From positions 17,552,698-17,616,697 of the forward strand of contig OU452228.1 in assembly GCA_911728455.2 (NCBI GenBank): a DNA stretch of 64,000 bases. The letters run 5' to 3'. The stretch is from Marthasterias glacialis (lineage: Eukaryota > Echinodermata > Asteroidea > Forcipulatida > Asteriidae). This document shows, piece by piece, positions 42,998 to 54,300 of the stretch (its first letter is position 1; every line of letters begins with the position of its first letter). The translations under genes and the position numbers were made by a program. Under the pieces are notes generated by a model. That model did no database searches. It worked only from the letters and a program-made list of their open reading frames with translations, and was not told where the DNA came from.

Positions 42998-44526
42998 TTG
43001 TACAGCAGGTCGAGGACGGCGCCCGAACATACCAAAGTTAGAGCCAACACATCAGCTACTTCTTCAACTGTACTCATTGAAGATCAACTATCAAACATCA
43101 TGGAAAGATGTTATCATCTGGATGGAAAACCTTTCCCAAACTACCCGTCAGCGAAGTGTAGGCATCTAATCGAATCATCCGTAAATCGTGTCCTTGCACT
43201 TCAAGCACCTGATCGGCAAAACTTTTACTGTCAAGCTATTAATCTCAACTTAATAGGTGAGTGTTGTAAAGTATTTTCTAATCTTAACTTTTGGCCCATA
43301 CCTAAAATTTTGTTTTTTATCTTGTTGTTCTTCAAATCAAATTAACTTAAGTATTCTACCTTGCATTTCATGTTTTCAGGTCCAAGCAAGATGTGACGCA
43401 GCTGGCATAACCCCCCTCGCCTTGGACAATCCACCAGTACAACATGATGAGCTCTTGTCCCGCGGGATTCTTCTAGAATTATCTAGCACTTTTGGAAGTG
43501 AAGTATTTTCAGCTATTAACCATATATACCCCAACATGTACAAGGAACAGATGATAAGAACCGAACTTAAAAAAACTAGGTTGACGTACACAAAACTCAA
43601 CAAATCTAAGAGCAGAAGTAATGCAGCCAATGAATTTCTCGACACGGTAATAGAGGTGAATGTAGTGCCAGTGTTGGAGGCTAGTAATATAGATAATGGT
43701 ACATGTCAAAGTAATGTATGTAAGAGTAGTGTAAGTAATTCCACCACCTTAATAAGTAATAAAATAAGTAAACTGGAAAGCACTTGCACTGAGAAAGAAA
43801 AAAGGGATGGAAAAAAGAAAGATGCAGCACTAAAATCTCTAACAAAGGAAAAAGGAGACCTTAGTAAAAAGTTGACATTCTTACAGATCTGTGTAAAGAA
43901 AAATCAGATACCATTAATGGCATGGAAAAACTTGTGCGAGGTCTTGAGACAAATCTGCATTCCAAAAGCATGAAGATCAAAGCTATTGAATTGGAAGTGC
44001 AAGAAGTGAAAATGAAGTTGAAAGAAAAAACAGCCTTGTTGAAAACCTTGAAATCAAGTGCCACATATCAGAGCCTAAGAAGAAAAAAACTGCGTCTTCA
44101 ACAAAAGGAGAAAAAAATCAGAAACAAAGAATTACTTATGAAATCAATAGAAGTTCAAAGGTTGAAGGATAAAATTAAAAGTTTGCAGAGGAAGATGAGT
44201 GCACAAACAAAATTGGGTGTGTCAATAATTAACGGGAAAAGAAAAATGCAAAAAGACTTGAAGAATCTAAAGATTGAATATGCAAGCTTAGACTTGCAAC
44301 ATGCAATGTTGGCCTCTGACCAAATGGAGCTAAGAGGGGAGGGCCAGGGAAGGCCATTCAAAGAAAATGTAGAAAAACTTGATGGAGCTGTGTTGTGAGT
44401 ACGATATTCCAACAACGAAGGTTGGGGGTGTTCTTGCAACAGTTTGTAAATGGGTATTTAACAAAACAAATATTGATAGTGTTCCATCTGCTGCAACAGC
44501 AAATAATATGGTTGACAGGGCTCAAG
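42998..44526 (+). pseudogene. Unnamed coiled-coil TE-like family, copy 1 (N-terminal part)
   Basis: An exon to 43256 (donor TAG|GTGAGT) encodes 'LSNIMERCYHLDGKPFPNYP' and 'HLIESSVNRVLALQAPDRQN'. After TTTTCAG an exon from 43380 encodes 'SRGILLELSSTFGSEVFSAI', a long Lys/Glu-rich coiled coil (to 44390), then, after frame changes near 43255/43380 and 43880 and a stop at 44398, 'LCEYDIPTTKVGGVLATV'. That last block is the same position as 'KLLSLHVGFENVGKAIVAVL' in copy 2 (51.7 kb). The fragment is cut at TTAA 44529 by a piggyBac element, so the C-terminal part is absent here. Function unknown. Confidence 0.6.
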
Positions 44527-44528
44527 TT

Positions 44529-46735
44529 TTAACCCTTTGAGCTCAGCCCTGCACTCGTAGATCGTAGGCGATCCATAAATAGAATCGATTGTTGCTTTGC
44601 GTCTGCTGCCCTCTTTTGAGCAAGTCGAGTACCATCATAAAGCTGAATAAATAAGCTTTCCAACCATAGTATGGTACCCCTCCTAGAAGCTACATGAAAA
44701 TAAATACAAAGCGAAAAAGAAACCATACCACTCCTTTGTTTTCATTCATAAAAAGCCAAGCGTGCACACAAAACGCGTCACCAGTTTTGATACACATGCA
44801 AGTTTCTCTGCGCTGTTTTACACACTTTATCCAGTTTATTACGCTACATTCCTCTTCAATTATGCCTAAAAAGCAACCTGAAAGGATGGAAAATCCTGAC
44901 CAATGTCAAAGAAAGAAATTTGAAGCCACAGAAGTTTTAGATTTGGGATTATTGAGTGGTTTCGACGAGAGCGACGAAAACGGTGATCTCGACAGTGGCG
45001 AAGAAGACATGTTGAATGAAGGCATCGATCCAACCATTGACTGGTAAGATTTTTCAGCAAAGAAGTTATAAATGTGTTGTTACTGCTTTAGTTGAGATAT
45101 TGTCCTCATAATATTTGTGAAATAATTACTTGTATTATACACATGTCATGTGCCATCCAATAGTATTAGAAGGAACAATAACAATCATTCCCAAGTGAAG
45201 TATGAACAGATGGAATGCCCTGCTGAACGAATTTTGAAGTGCTTATCAGAACTACAGTTATACTTTGGATTGTCTTCCTTTGCAGACTACTTTCACTCTG
45301 ACAATTTTTTATATTCTTCAACGTTGATTTATTGGTCAAAGTTACTTGTTTTGTATTTTATATATATATTATTTATTGTAACATGTTTTATAATAAATTT
45401 GTCCCTAATTTCTTTTTCTTCGTATTTTTTGCCTCTACAGTCATGACATCGTGATTACTATTCCACCTCCGAAGAAAACTGCACGCATTCCAAGTCGCCC
45501 GTCATTCGACCCCAATCAGCCAAGCACTAGTTCTGCTGTTTTCCCACCCCTTCTTGTTCCTGCAGAAGGTGACGTACATGTAACCCTTCCCAGCTCTTCA
45601 TCGGCCATCCCTCTACGAAAGAGTTCAAGAATACAGAGACGCCCCCAACTACTCAACGAGCAGCAATCATCAGATTCTGATGATGATGTTCAAAACAAAC
45701 AGCCATTGAGGAAGCGCAGTCGTTGCCCTACAGATGTAGCCCCTCCGCGTCGTTGCCCAATAAGTGATGCCCCTCCTTCAGATTCAAGCTCAGCTGATGA
45801 TGAAGTAGAAATGCCTGCATGGAAAAGTGAGGATGTGGCGGATGATGGTCCGGAGCGTCAACCACCATTCACCCCCGGTAGAACACCTGGCACTCAGCTA
45901 CCTGCCACCAGTAACTACACGCCAGGCGATCTTTTCAAGTTATTCTTCGGCCCTAATGTGATGCGTGACATCGTCAAGAATACCAACAAGCAAGGGCAGA
46001 AAATGAGAGAAGCTGGTAAAAGATACAACTGGAAGGAGACCACGGTGCAAGAGCTGTACCGCTTCATTATTATTTTCATGGGCCTGGTGTCGGTACCGAC
46101 ATTGCAGGAATACTGGTCAGAAGACGGATTTTTGGGCCAGCCTTTTGCCAAACGTATTATGTCCCGCTACAGGTTCATGCCGATACTCTGGAACCTTCAT
46201 CTAAGTGATCCAGATGAAGATCAAGAAAACCAGCGACTAAAGACAATCAACGACCCTGAGTACGACCGTCTTTCAAGACCAAACCCTTGTACAATGAAAT
46301 TCGACTAGCGTGCAAATCATTCTATGCTCCAAATGTCAACATTTCAATTGATGAGCGAATGGTGGCGTCCAAGGCTCGTATTGGCATAAAACAATACATA
46401 AAGGACAAACCGACAAAATGGGGGTATAAACTATTTGTTATATGTGATTCTCAATCCGGATACACATGTGACTTTATAATATATGCCGGCAAGAGTGAGC
46501 GACACACAGATAATGGGCTGACATATGATGTCGTGATGCAGCTGATGAACCCTTATTTAGGAAAAGGCTACAAGTTGTACCTCGATAATTTTTATACAAG
46601 TCCAACATTATTCCGAGACCTGTACGCCCAGAACACTTTGTCATGTGGGACAGTTCGGGAGAATCGGAGAGGTTTCCCGAAGACAAAAGAGAACACTATT
46701 ACACGAAATGCAAAACGCGGGACCATTCGGTAGGC
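44529..46735 (+). mobile_element. piggyBac element, left end and partial transposase
   Basis: TTAA (44529-44532) is followed at once by CCCTTTGAGCTCAG, a piggyBac-type TIR, and the coding part starts 330 bp later. I found no matching right TIR plus TTAA. The element is truncated near 46735, before a DUF7869-like last exon. Confidence 0.8.
44862..46735 (+). pseudogene. piggyBac transposase (PGBD-like), frameshifted and C-truncated
   Basis: Exon 1 (ATG 44862 to 45043) encodes an acidic 'DLGLLSGFDESDEN' region, and exon 2 (from 45441) joins in phase (2+1 nt). It has a Pro/Ser/Asp-rich N-terminus, then the DDE_Tnp_1_7 domain: 'NYTPGDLFKLFFGPNVMRDI', 'RFIIIFMGLVSVPTLQEYW', 'SRYRFMPILWNLHLSD', 'VNISIDERMV' (first Asp) and 'KGYKLYLDNFYTSPTLF' (second Asp). 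One base is missing near 46272 ('CGTCTTTCAAG' where 'RLFKTKPLYNEI' is expected), and the third Asp and C-terminal zinc finger are lost beyond 46735. It cuts and pastes at TTAA when intact; this copy is dead. Confidence 0.88.
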
Positions 46736-46920
46736 CCTATCTTTGTCAGACTTTTAAGTGATTATTCTATAAATACTTAGATTTATGGGAGAAAAAGACC
46801 TGATACTGCTGGGGATCTTCCATACTACAATGAACACACACACAAGCGTTTAAATTTGTAATAGCAAAATTTAAACTCTTGCAACACTCCAACTATTTTC
46901 TTTGTTATTTATTTCTGAAG

Positions 46921-47145
46921 GTTTTCATCTGAGGAGCCTTGGGTTGTATATGCTTCGAAGAGACCATCCGAGGAAGAAAAGCAATACAACCTCCTTCGCA
47001 CACCTGACATGCTACCGCCTGCTGAACTTCCAGAGGAGACTATACCACCCGGACTCGACGCGAAACGACAGTGGTATTTGTACGACAAAATTAGAGAGTT
47101 CTGAAGTGAGGAGGGAGCAGATAGAACATGCCCTAGAACATGCAC
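46921..47145 (+). pseudogene. DUF7869-like last exon, copy 4
   Basis: The frame reads 'FSSEEPWVVYASKRPSEEEK' and 'GLDAKRQWYLYDKIREF', then a TGA where the family has Cys, then 'SEEGADRTCPRT'. It matches the last exon of copy 1 (20291-20531). The protein text runs directly into THAP sequence at 47150 without a stop, marking a recombination or insertion joint. Confidence 0.7.
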
Positions 47146-47149
47146 GGCG

Positions 47150-49650
47150 CACTTTGGCGACGATGCCATTGCTGACACCGTAAAACTGAAGAGAAGTATG
47201 GGTCTGACGGCGAAATTTAAGCTCAAAGACGGAGCTGTGCCCTCGGTGAAGGCACCGACAGTGAGCTCAACCAGCAGTGGTGGTGATGCTCGGCCATGTC
47301 AGCAAGACGATCGCGCCAGCGGTCATGGCGGTAGCAACAGTGGCAGTCATGCAAGGGACTCCGCTGCTGAAGCCAGGCCAACTCGCAGGCAGTCCGGTGG
47401 GGCATTTCATAAAAGGGAAAGGGCTCGGGTAGGTTGATTTAATAGTAATACTTAATGAAACTTAGAAGAGCAATGTTATAAACAGATGACAGAAGGCAGG
47501 CTTCTACATTTGGAGTGTTGTTGGAGAACGGACTAAAGAACCAAGAACTAGGCCTATGTTTTTAATTCCACAATGAACAAAATTTATTTGTGATTATTTC
47601 TGACTCTGAGACTGAGTAGGTCATCTAGGCAGCACAATGTACATGTCCATGCATTTGCAGTAAACATTATCCTTAGTATGCATGTCATTTTTCATCATGA
47701 ACTGTTGGTTCAGGTTTAGTTGCCAATTTGTTAGTGTACTGGACATGTAGCCTATGTTTTGTGGTTCTTTTCATGAATGCCTTTTCGTTAGCGTTTTGAT
47801 TGAAAGGTAGATAGTCTGAAAACATGCCATTGAAATTTTTTACACAGTCATTGCTCAAGAATTTTATATTTTTTTAAATTTTATTTATAAGTTTATACTA
47901 CTGAAAATGTAAAAAAAAAAATGAAATAAAACTTTAAAGACTATCTATTCTCTATTCTTACAAAAAAGATACAAGTTGCCGAGTTTGGAATTGACTCTTT
48001 CGTAATGTGTGTTGTTTCTTTTCGGAAATTTATGCACCTCAAGATGCTCCCTACCTCATTGGCGAAGCTGTAAGTATTGCACATATTAACTAAGATGTTA
48101 GATTTTGACCTTCCCACTGTTTATGTAATATACAACTACTCATTTTATTTTATATGCGCCGACCAAAAATAGAATAGTTAAAAGAATGCAAAAGGAGGAT
48201 TAACATTCATGGTTACCCCCCCCCACCGCATTTATTCAGATAAATTTTTATATTTTTCCGAAATCAAGCAATGTAATAGAACAACTAACTTTAACACATT
48301 TGTGATTAATGCATCCATTCATCAACTTCATAAAACTCCTCAGTAATTACGATATTTTTGTTGATTTAAATACTATTGTTGTTATTTTGATATTCAATAG
48401 GAGTGCAATGACCTAGACTCGAGGCCAAGTGAAATAGCCACACAGACTAGACGCCCTAAGCTGGCTGTTCAACTGGATGTTGTGAAGGTTGACATTTATC
48501 CCATGGCCAGAGAGAAGCATGTATTCGTCCGTTCAAGACATTCCCAGACAAACCCAAAGAAATTTTCTGTTCGAAATAAAGGTTTGTGGTCATGAACATT
48601 TCTTCATGCTTAACTTAGTCTTTTTATTTTTTTCCAGCTCAAGTGCTACATTGTACTTACACATTATAGGTAGACTGTTTGCCTGGAACAAACTCTGACA
48701 ATGTACATACATGAATGGCAATGAAAACTTGTACATGTACTTTACTTTGTTGACAGGTATTCAAGCAGTCAGGAGAAGGCGTTCCAGAGAGATACAATGC
48801 GAAATCATAAAAACGCCGAAAGAGCTGGTGTTACCCACAAGCAACACAGATGCTGAGCATTGTGTCACCGAGGAACATTTGTCATCCAGTAGTGATGAAG
48901 ATGACCGATGTAGCGGCGACAGCTACCAAGTTTCAAGTGCACCGTCCTCTGATTCAGATAATAGGTTAGTTCGTTAATTTTGGAATTGAACTGTTTTTCT
49001 TTTTTTCACAATTTAGTTTTTAGAAATAATAATTATAAGGTCGACCCCTTAGTTAATTGATCCATTTCTCCTTATATGTTGCTTTTACAGCTCAGATGAA
49101 GAGCCAGAAGAGGATGTTGGGGTTCTGGATGAGAAAAAATACCTGATTTTTCACTCACACCTCCTGCAGCTCTTCAAAACCTGCCCAAAATGTGCTAGCC
49201 TCTCCAAAAAAAAATTTCCAGACCGCTCGGAGGGATGATGATCCAAGTCCTGCAGACATGCACGAACAGAGCATGCAGACACGTCAGATCTTGGAAAAGC
49301 CACCGAGACAATGAAACGAGGAAAGTTTTGAGAAATGTTTTAGTCGCCAGTGCTGGATGTTTTCATAGATATGTGTCACCAAAAGCAATAGCTTCTGATA
49401 GCACTTCACCACAGGTATCGAAAAGGGATCCATCTTCATGTGCATGTACTTCAAAGATAACACTGAAATTGAGAATAGTACTCTTTACTTGATTAGGTCT
49501 CAAGAAGAAATTAACTGCTGCTGGAAACGCATCTGGATGTGGAGAAATCAAGGACTGGATCCAGGGGATAGTTAACAATGTGTACTGGGTTGCGGCCTCA
49601 ACACCTGATGGAGATGGAAATATTCTTCTATATATGTATTATGATATACA
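47150..49650 (+). pseudogene. THAP/Kolobok-like transposase gene, copy 2 (5' truncated, core deleted)
   Basis: Exons 47150-47428, 48401-48581, 48757-48964 and 49091-49236 join in phase (0; 1+2; 2+1 nt). The first keeps only the C-terminal half of a THAP domain ('HFGDDAIADTVKLKRSMGL', then 'AVPS') and the basic 'GAFHKRERARV' tail. The third is 208 nt, the same length as exon 4 of copy 1. The last reads 'KKYLIFHSHLLQLFKTCPKC' and then hits a stop. Sequence from ~49495 resumes with 'IKDWIQGIVNNVYWVAASTP' and 'DGDGN', the C-terminal block of the family, so the core with the catalytic residues is deleted or replaced. It is not functional. Family identity rests on exon structure and motifs. Confidence 0.65.
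47429..48400. other. Intron of THAP/Kolobok-like copy 2; nothing else seen
   Basis: AT-rich DNA between CGG|GTAGG and TTCAATAG. Confidence 0.5.
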
Positions 49651-49654
49651 GGAA

Positions 49655-50767
49655 GAAAAACACATTTTGGCCTCTTCTCGGAGACTGGCTTTAAGGCATC
49701 CATGACTCCTTTGAAGGAAATCATAGTGCAGGGCGATTTTGCTGAAAACTTTTCATTCATCGTGCAAGATGAAACTCAGAGTTTTCATTGGGAAAATAAG
49801 CAAGCCACCTTGCATCCATTTGTTGCATACCAAAGAAAAGAGGATGGATCCCTAGAACATCGAAACATTTGTGTTGTCAGTGACTGCAAAGAACATAGTA
49901 CTGTGACAGTCTTCGCTTTCTTGAAAGTGGTCATTGAACACTTAAAGACTGAGTTTCCATCAGTCCAAAAGATCCACTACTTCACTGATGGTTGTGCTGG
50001 ACAATACAAAAACAAAAACAACTTTATAAACCTCTCTCACCACAAAGAGGATTTTGGGTTAGCTGCGGAGTGGAACTTCTTTGCCACATCACATGGCAAG
50101 AGTGCCTGTGATGGTATACATGTAGGAGGAACTGCCAAAAGACTTGTAACCAAGGCTAGCCTGCAGCGCCCATACAATGACCAGATTCTGACATCTGAGG
50201 CAATTATCGATTTCTGCACAAAAAACATCCCTGGTATTTAATAAATTTTTCAATGTTTCACCAGAGGATGTTTCCGTGTCTGCTTCAGAGCTGAAAGACA
50301 GGTTTGACATAGCACAAACTGTCAAAGGAACTCTGCAATTCCACAGGTTTGTCCCAGTCTCAAAATCAATGCTACACGTGTACAAGTTAAGTGGTCAAGC
50401 AAGCCCTCCGGAATTAGTACCGATTTCAAAAAGCAATGATGTGGAACCAGCACCAGAACCACCCGTAATAATGGAAAAAAACTTTGTCTGTTGCATGTAC
50501 GATGGCTTTCCATGGATTGGCATGGTAGAGAAAATTTCAGAGGAGTTTGGTGACTTTCATGTCAATTTTATGCACCCTCCTGGACCAACCAAGCAATTCA
50601 AATGGCCATTGGAACCAGATCACTGCTGGGTTACAGAGACCAATATTGTATGTAAAGTCGACACTCCATCTCTCACATCATCATCTTCCAGGAAGTACTA
50701 CATCTCAGAAAGTGATGTAGTAAGAATTTCAAGAGTGTGTCCAGACTGGATCATTAATGATCAATAA
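49655..50767 (+). pseudogene. Second DDD-type TE-like family ('TDGCAGQYKN' family), one frameshift
   Basis: The first frame (49702-50241) reads 'EIIVQGDFAENFSFIVQDET', 'QATLHPFVAYQR', 'HYFTDGCAGQYKNKNNFINL', 'FATSHGKSACDGIHVGGTAK' and 'ASLQRPYNDQI'. The second (50276-50767) reads 'FHRFVPVSK', 'DGFPWIGMVEKISEEFGDF' and 'HPPGPTKQFKWPLEPDHCWV'. One base change near 50240 joins them. I recognise the family as widespread and uncharacterised. Candidate catalytic Asp codons lie at 49735, 49987 and 50110, spacing 84 and 41 codons, with the same surrounding motifs as the DUF7869-like family. It ends with TAA at 50767. The 5' start is fused to the end of the Kolobok-like copy. Confidence 0.65.
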
Positions 50768-51346
50768 ATTAAGTAAAATGATTATAACGTGAACTATATT
50801 AATGACTTAATATCAAGAGTAGACTGAGTGTCCTTTAGAGTATTTTTGCTTGTTAAAATATTTGTTAATCATTCTCAATCAGATAACAATGTGCATAGAT
50901 TTATGTGCATACATAATACATGTAATGTATTGCACACATCACTTTTTTGCAAAGTGTGGGAACTTTGAGAAGAGCTGGACAGCAAATCGAAAATATTATA
51001 TCTCTGATTTTTTTGGTAGTATGTAGAAAACATGTGGGGAATTATTTTTACAGAAGTTCATCTCAAGATCACGTGATCCACAAGGTCAAATTCAAGGTCA
51101 AAGTAAAGGTCAAAAGGTCATCAAACCTAAAATTGCTCCTACACTAAAACTAATGGCAGATTTGGATTGCTTAAATGCAAGTACCTTTCTAAAGACACCA
51201 ATATCAACATATTTGGCCTACCGGTTACTGAGATATGGTCCTTAGAAAAATGGCGACCACGCATTTCGGAAAACGAATTGTTACTTAAGCAAACACCATC
51301 ACCGCATAAACTAACAGTTATGACCCGTAAAGAAAAGAGACATTAA
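50768..51346. other. No gene seen; four AGGTCA half-sites
   Basis: Direct AGGTCA hexamers lie at 51083, 51095, 51107 and 51115 (spacings 6, 6 and 2 bp), a nuclear-receptor-type half-site cluster. May be a remnant of the 'AAGGTCA' simple repeat. Confidence 0.45.
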
Positions 51347-54300
51347 GCCCTTATAAAGGAGCAGCGAGGAAGTGTTCCAACATTATCAGGCAAACTCGAA
51401 ACGGCGGAGGAAAAGGTATCTTCTTTGAAGAAAGCAAAGCGTTCATTGACACTAGAAAAAGAGCGACTACAAAGAAAGGTCCAGAAATTGGACGAGTCAC
51501 TGAATCCCGATGAGTCCATTTTGCAGCTGGAGGAAGAACTGAGAGTCGCCAAAAATGACATTCTCCAGTTGCAAGTACAAAATGCCGAACTTCAGCATCA
51601 GTTGAAAAAAAAAACATCAAACATTGTAAACTTGATGAGACAGAATGAGAAAGGCCGTATGTGTTATAGCTCAGAAGCGCGCATCTGTGTCTATAAACTT
51701 CTGTCATTACATGTAGGCTTTGAAAATGTAGGTAAAGCCATCGTTGCTGTACTAGGTCTGGTTGGTAAAACTGCGGACCAGTTACCATCAGGGCTCACTG
51801 TGTCCCACATGAATGATGAGCGGCTGCTAATATCGCAAAGACAAATGGAAGAACTTGCCACCAAGACGAATCTGACTCTTGGAACAGATGAAACGCCAAA
51901 AGAGGGTGATATCTGTATGACATACACGGTTTCTGACGAGGAAAACTTTTTTGCTTTAGGACTTCGAGAAATTTTGTCAAAGAGTGCGGAAAACACTCTG
52001 AGCACATTAAAGGTCATATTAGATGACATTACAGATATTTGCGATGAGGTTGCATCAGACGATGAAAGTACCAACACTGGGAAAAAAATCCTTTGTCAAT
52101 GAAAAAAAATACGATGAGTGACAGGGCGGAGACAGAGGCCAAATTTAATGACATCCTTCAAACATATAGGGAGTCATGTCTACCCCTGTATACAGATGGA
52201 TCATGGGATAATTTCTCAAACTCTGCCAAAAAGAAACTAACGGAGATGAACAATTTTTTCTGTGGTTTACATCTGTTGGTTTCTATGGCAGAGACCATCA
52301 GTAAATCTTTCAGGAATTTTGACAAGGTTAGATTGGGAGCTGAGCCAGTGTTGGTGCCCTTTCATTGTCTGGTGTAACCATTTTTGGTTCAGACAGCGGG
52401 ACTGTTCGGTTGGTCAGAACTGCATGTAAAGCTTTAGCCAAGGGTGTCGATGAAAAGAGTGGATGCCACAGGGCCTGGAAGACTTATATGAGAAATAATG
52501 GTATTACCAAGCGATACTTACAAAACTTCAGGGGGAACCGATTCAATAAAGTCTTCCTTTTTGGGGGATGTGTTTTTCATTTGCATGATCGTATTTATGA
52601 TTTTCTCCATAATGTACAAGGTCAAGGTAATGCATTGTTGAGGGCAGTTCACGCTGACATCCAGGTTCCACTCTTCTTGGCAAGATGCAAAGTATTAGGT
52701 ATTTTAAACAAAGTAGTAACGGCTCCACTTTGGCGATTAACAGAGGACTGTGGTCACATTTTAGAAATATGTGACCACTACACAAGATTAAATTCTTTTC
52801 TAGAAGAATACAGCACATCAGATGAGAAGTTGGTCAAATTTGTGCGATGTGAGGAGTCTTGTTTTCATGAAACACTCATCACAAAAGATGATGTTTTTGA
52901 TTCACTTTCTAAACCATGGGAACATGATGACATTGTCGTTGATATGATGCAACACACTTTCATTGCATTAAGACAGCTTTTGGGCCGAGTAATTACAGAT
53001 TATCTAGAATGCATCTTAAAGACTTTTGAACCCGCCAGTCTGCAAATATGGGACCCATAGAACACTTCATGTCATCAATACCGGATCCAAACAATCTCAT
53101 AAAAGCAGTAAACTTCGACATTGAACAGAAGTTATACCTTGGGCAAATCCGTGCACTCGGATTGATTGATAAAATGATCACTGGACCGTTCTGGCGCCTG
53201 GTTGAAGCAACAAAAAGTATCCTCGATCTCAATGATCCTCTGAATGAAATGCTGAATAAAATGAAGCGGTGGGCAGAAGATCCATCTCCTCTCTTCACTG
53301 GTGAAATACCTTTTGAAGGGGCGGCAATCCACCAAGATGACATGTATGCTGAATTGTTGAAAGAAACCGACGATCCTGATCTTGACACTTTCACTCAAGC
53401 TGCACTCGAAATGGTTCTAACAGGGATGATTCTTATCCTTGAAAGACAGGCAAAAGACCAACTAGTTGGGGGGAAATTCTTCGCACCGTCAGAGCAAGTG
53501 CAAGCTTCATCTAAGAACGTTCCATCAACCAACACTGTGTCAGAGCGGGATTTTGCAGTGCTGGATATTTTAACAAGAATTAAACCAGCTGCATCCAGCC
53601 ATGCATATGAAACCTACATAATGTGGCTGAACAACAAGCCAAGTAAATGGTTAGACACCATGGAGCAAACAGAACGGGACCATCTGCTTAAAGGCACCTG
53701 GAAATAGATTTTTTTTTCTTTTTAAACATAACAGTATATGTATATTAACAATAAACAAATTGTTTGAGTGATTATTTGTCAGGATTTATATGTTAAAAAA
53801 ATTAATAAAGTTTTTTGGGGGGTGACTCCGCCCATCCCTTTCGTGACGTCAATCGAGGCAGACTTCGCTGCGATCGAACATCGACCCCCCTCGAAGTTGC
53901 CTTTATTTACGTTTGGTACACACGTACAAGTTGTCAGCTTGTACTTTTCGTTTGGCTATCCAAAAAGGGCTTTTTCTAGCATTTTCCGGCAATGCCGACC
54001 AGGTGTATTGCTGCTGGATGCAACAAAACAACTAAAGATGGGGTCAGTCTGCATATGTTTCCTGCAGATCCCAAATATAGGTGGTTGTGGGCAGCAAAAG
54101 TCAGGCTAACGAGAGCAAAGTGGTCCGGTCCGACGTCGTTTTCAGCGCTATGCAGTGACCACTTCGAGCCGTCGTGCTTCGAATCGGGGATGTACAGCAC
54201 ATTTGACATGAAAAAAAAAGTCTGTCTAAAATATGATGCCATCCCAACCATTTTCCCAGCTAGTGGGAAGTCGAAGAAACTACCTGAACGACGTGACGAA

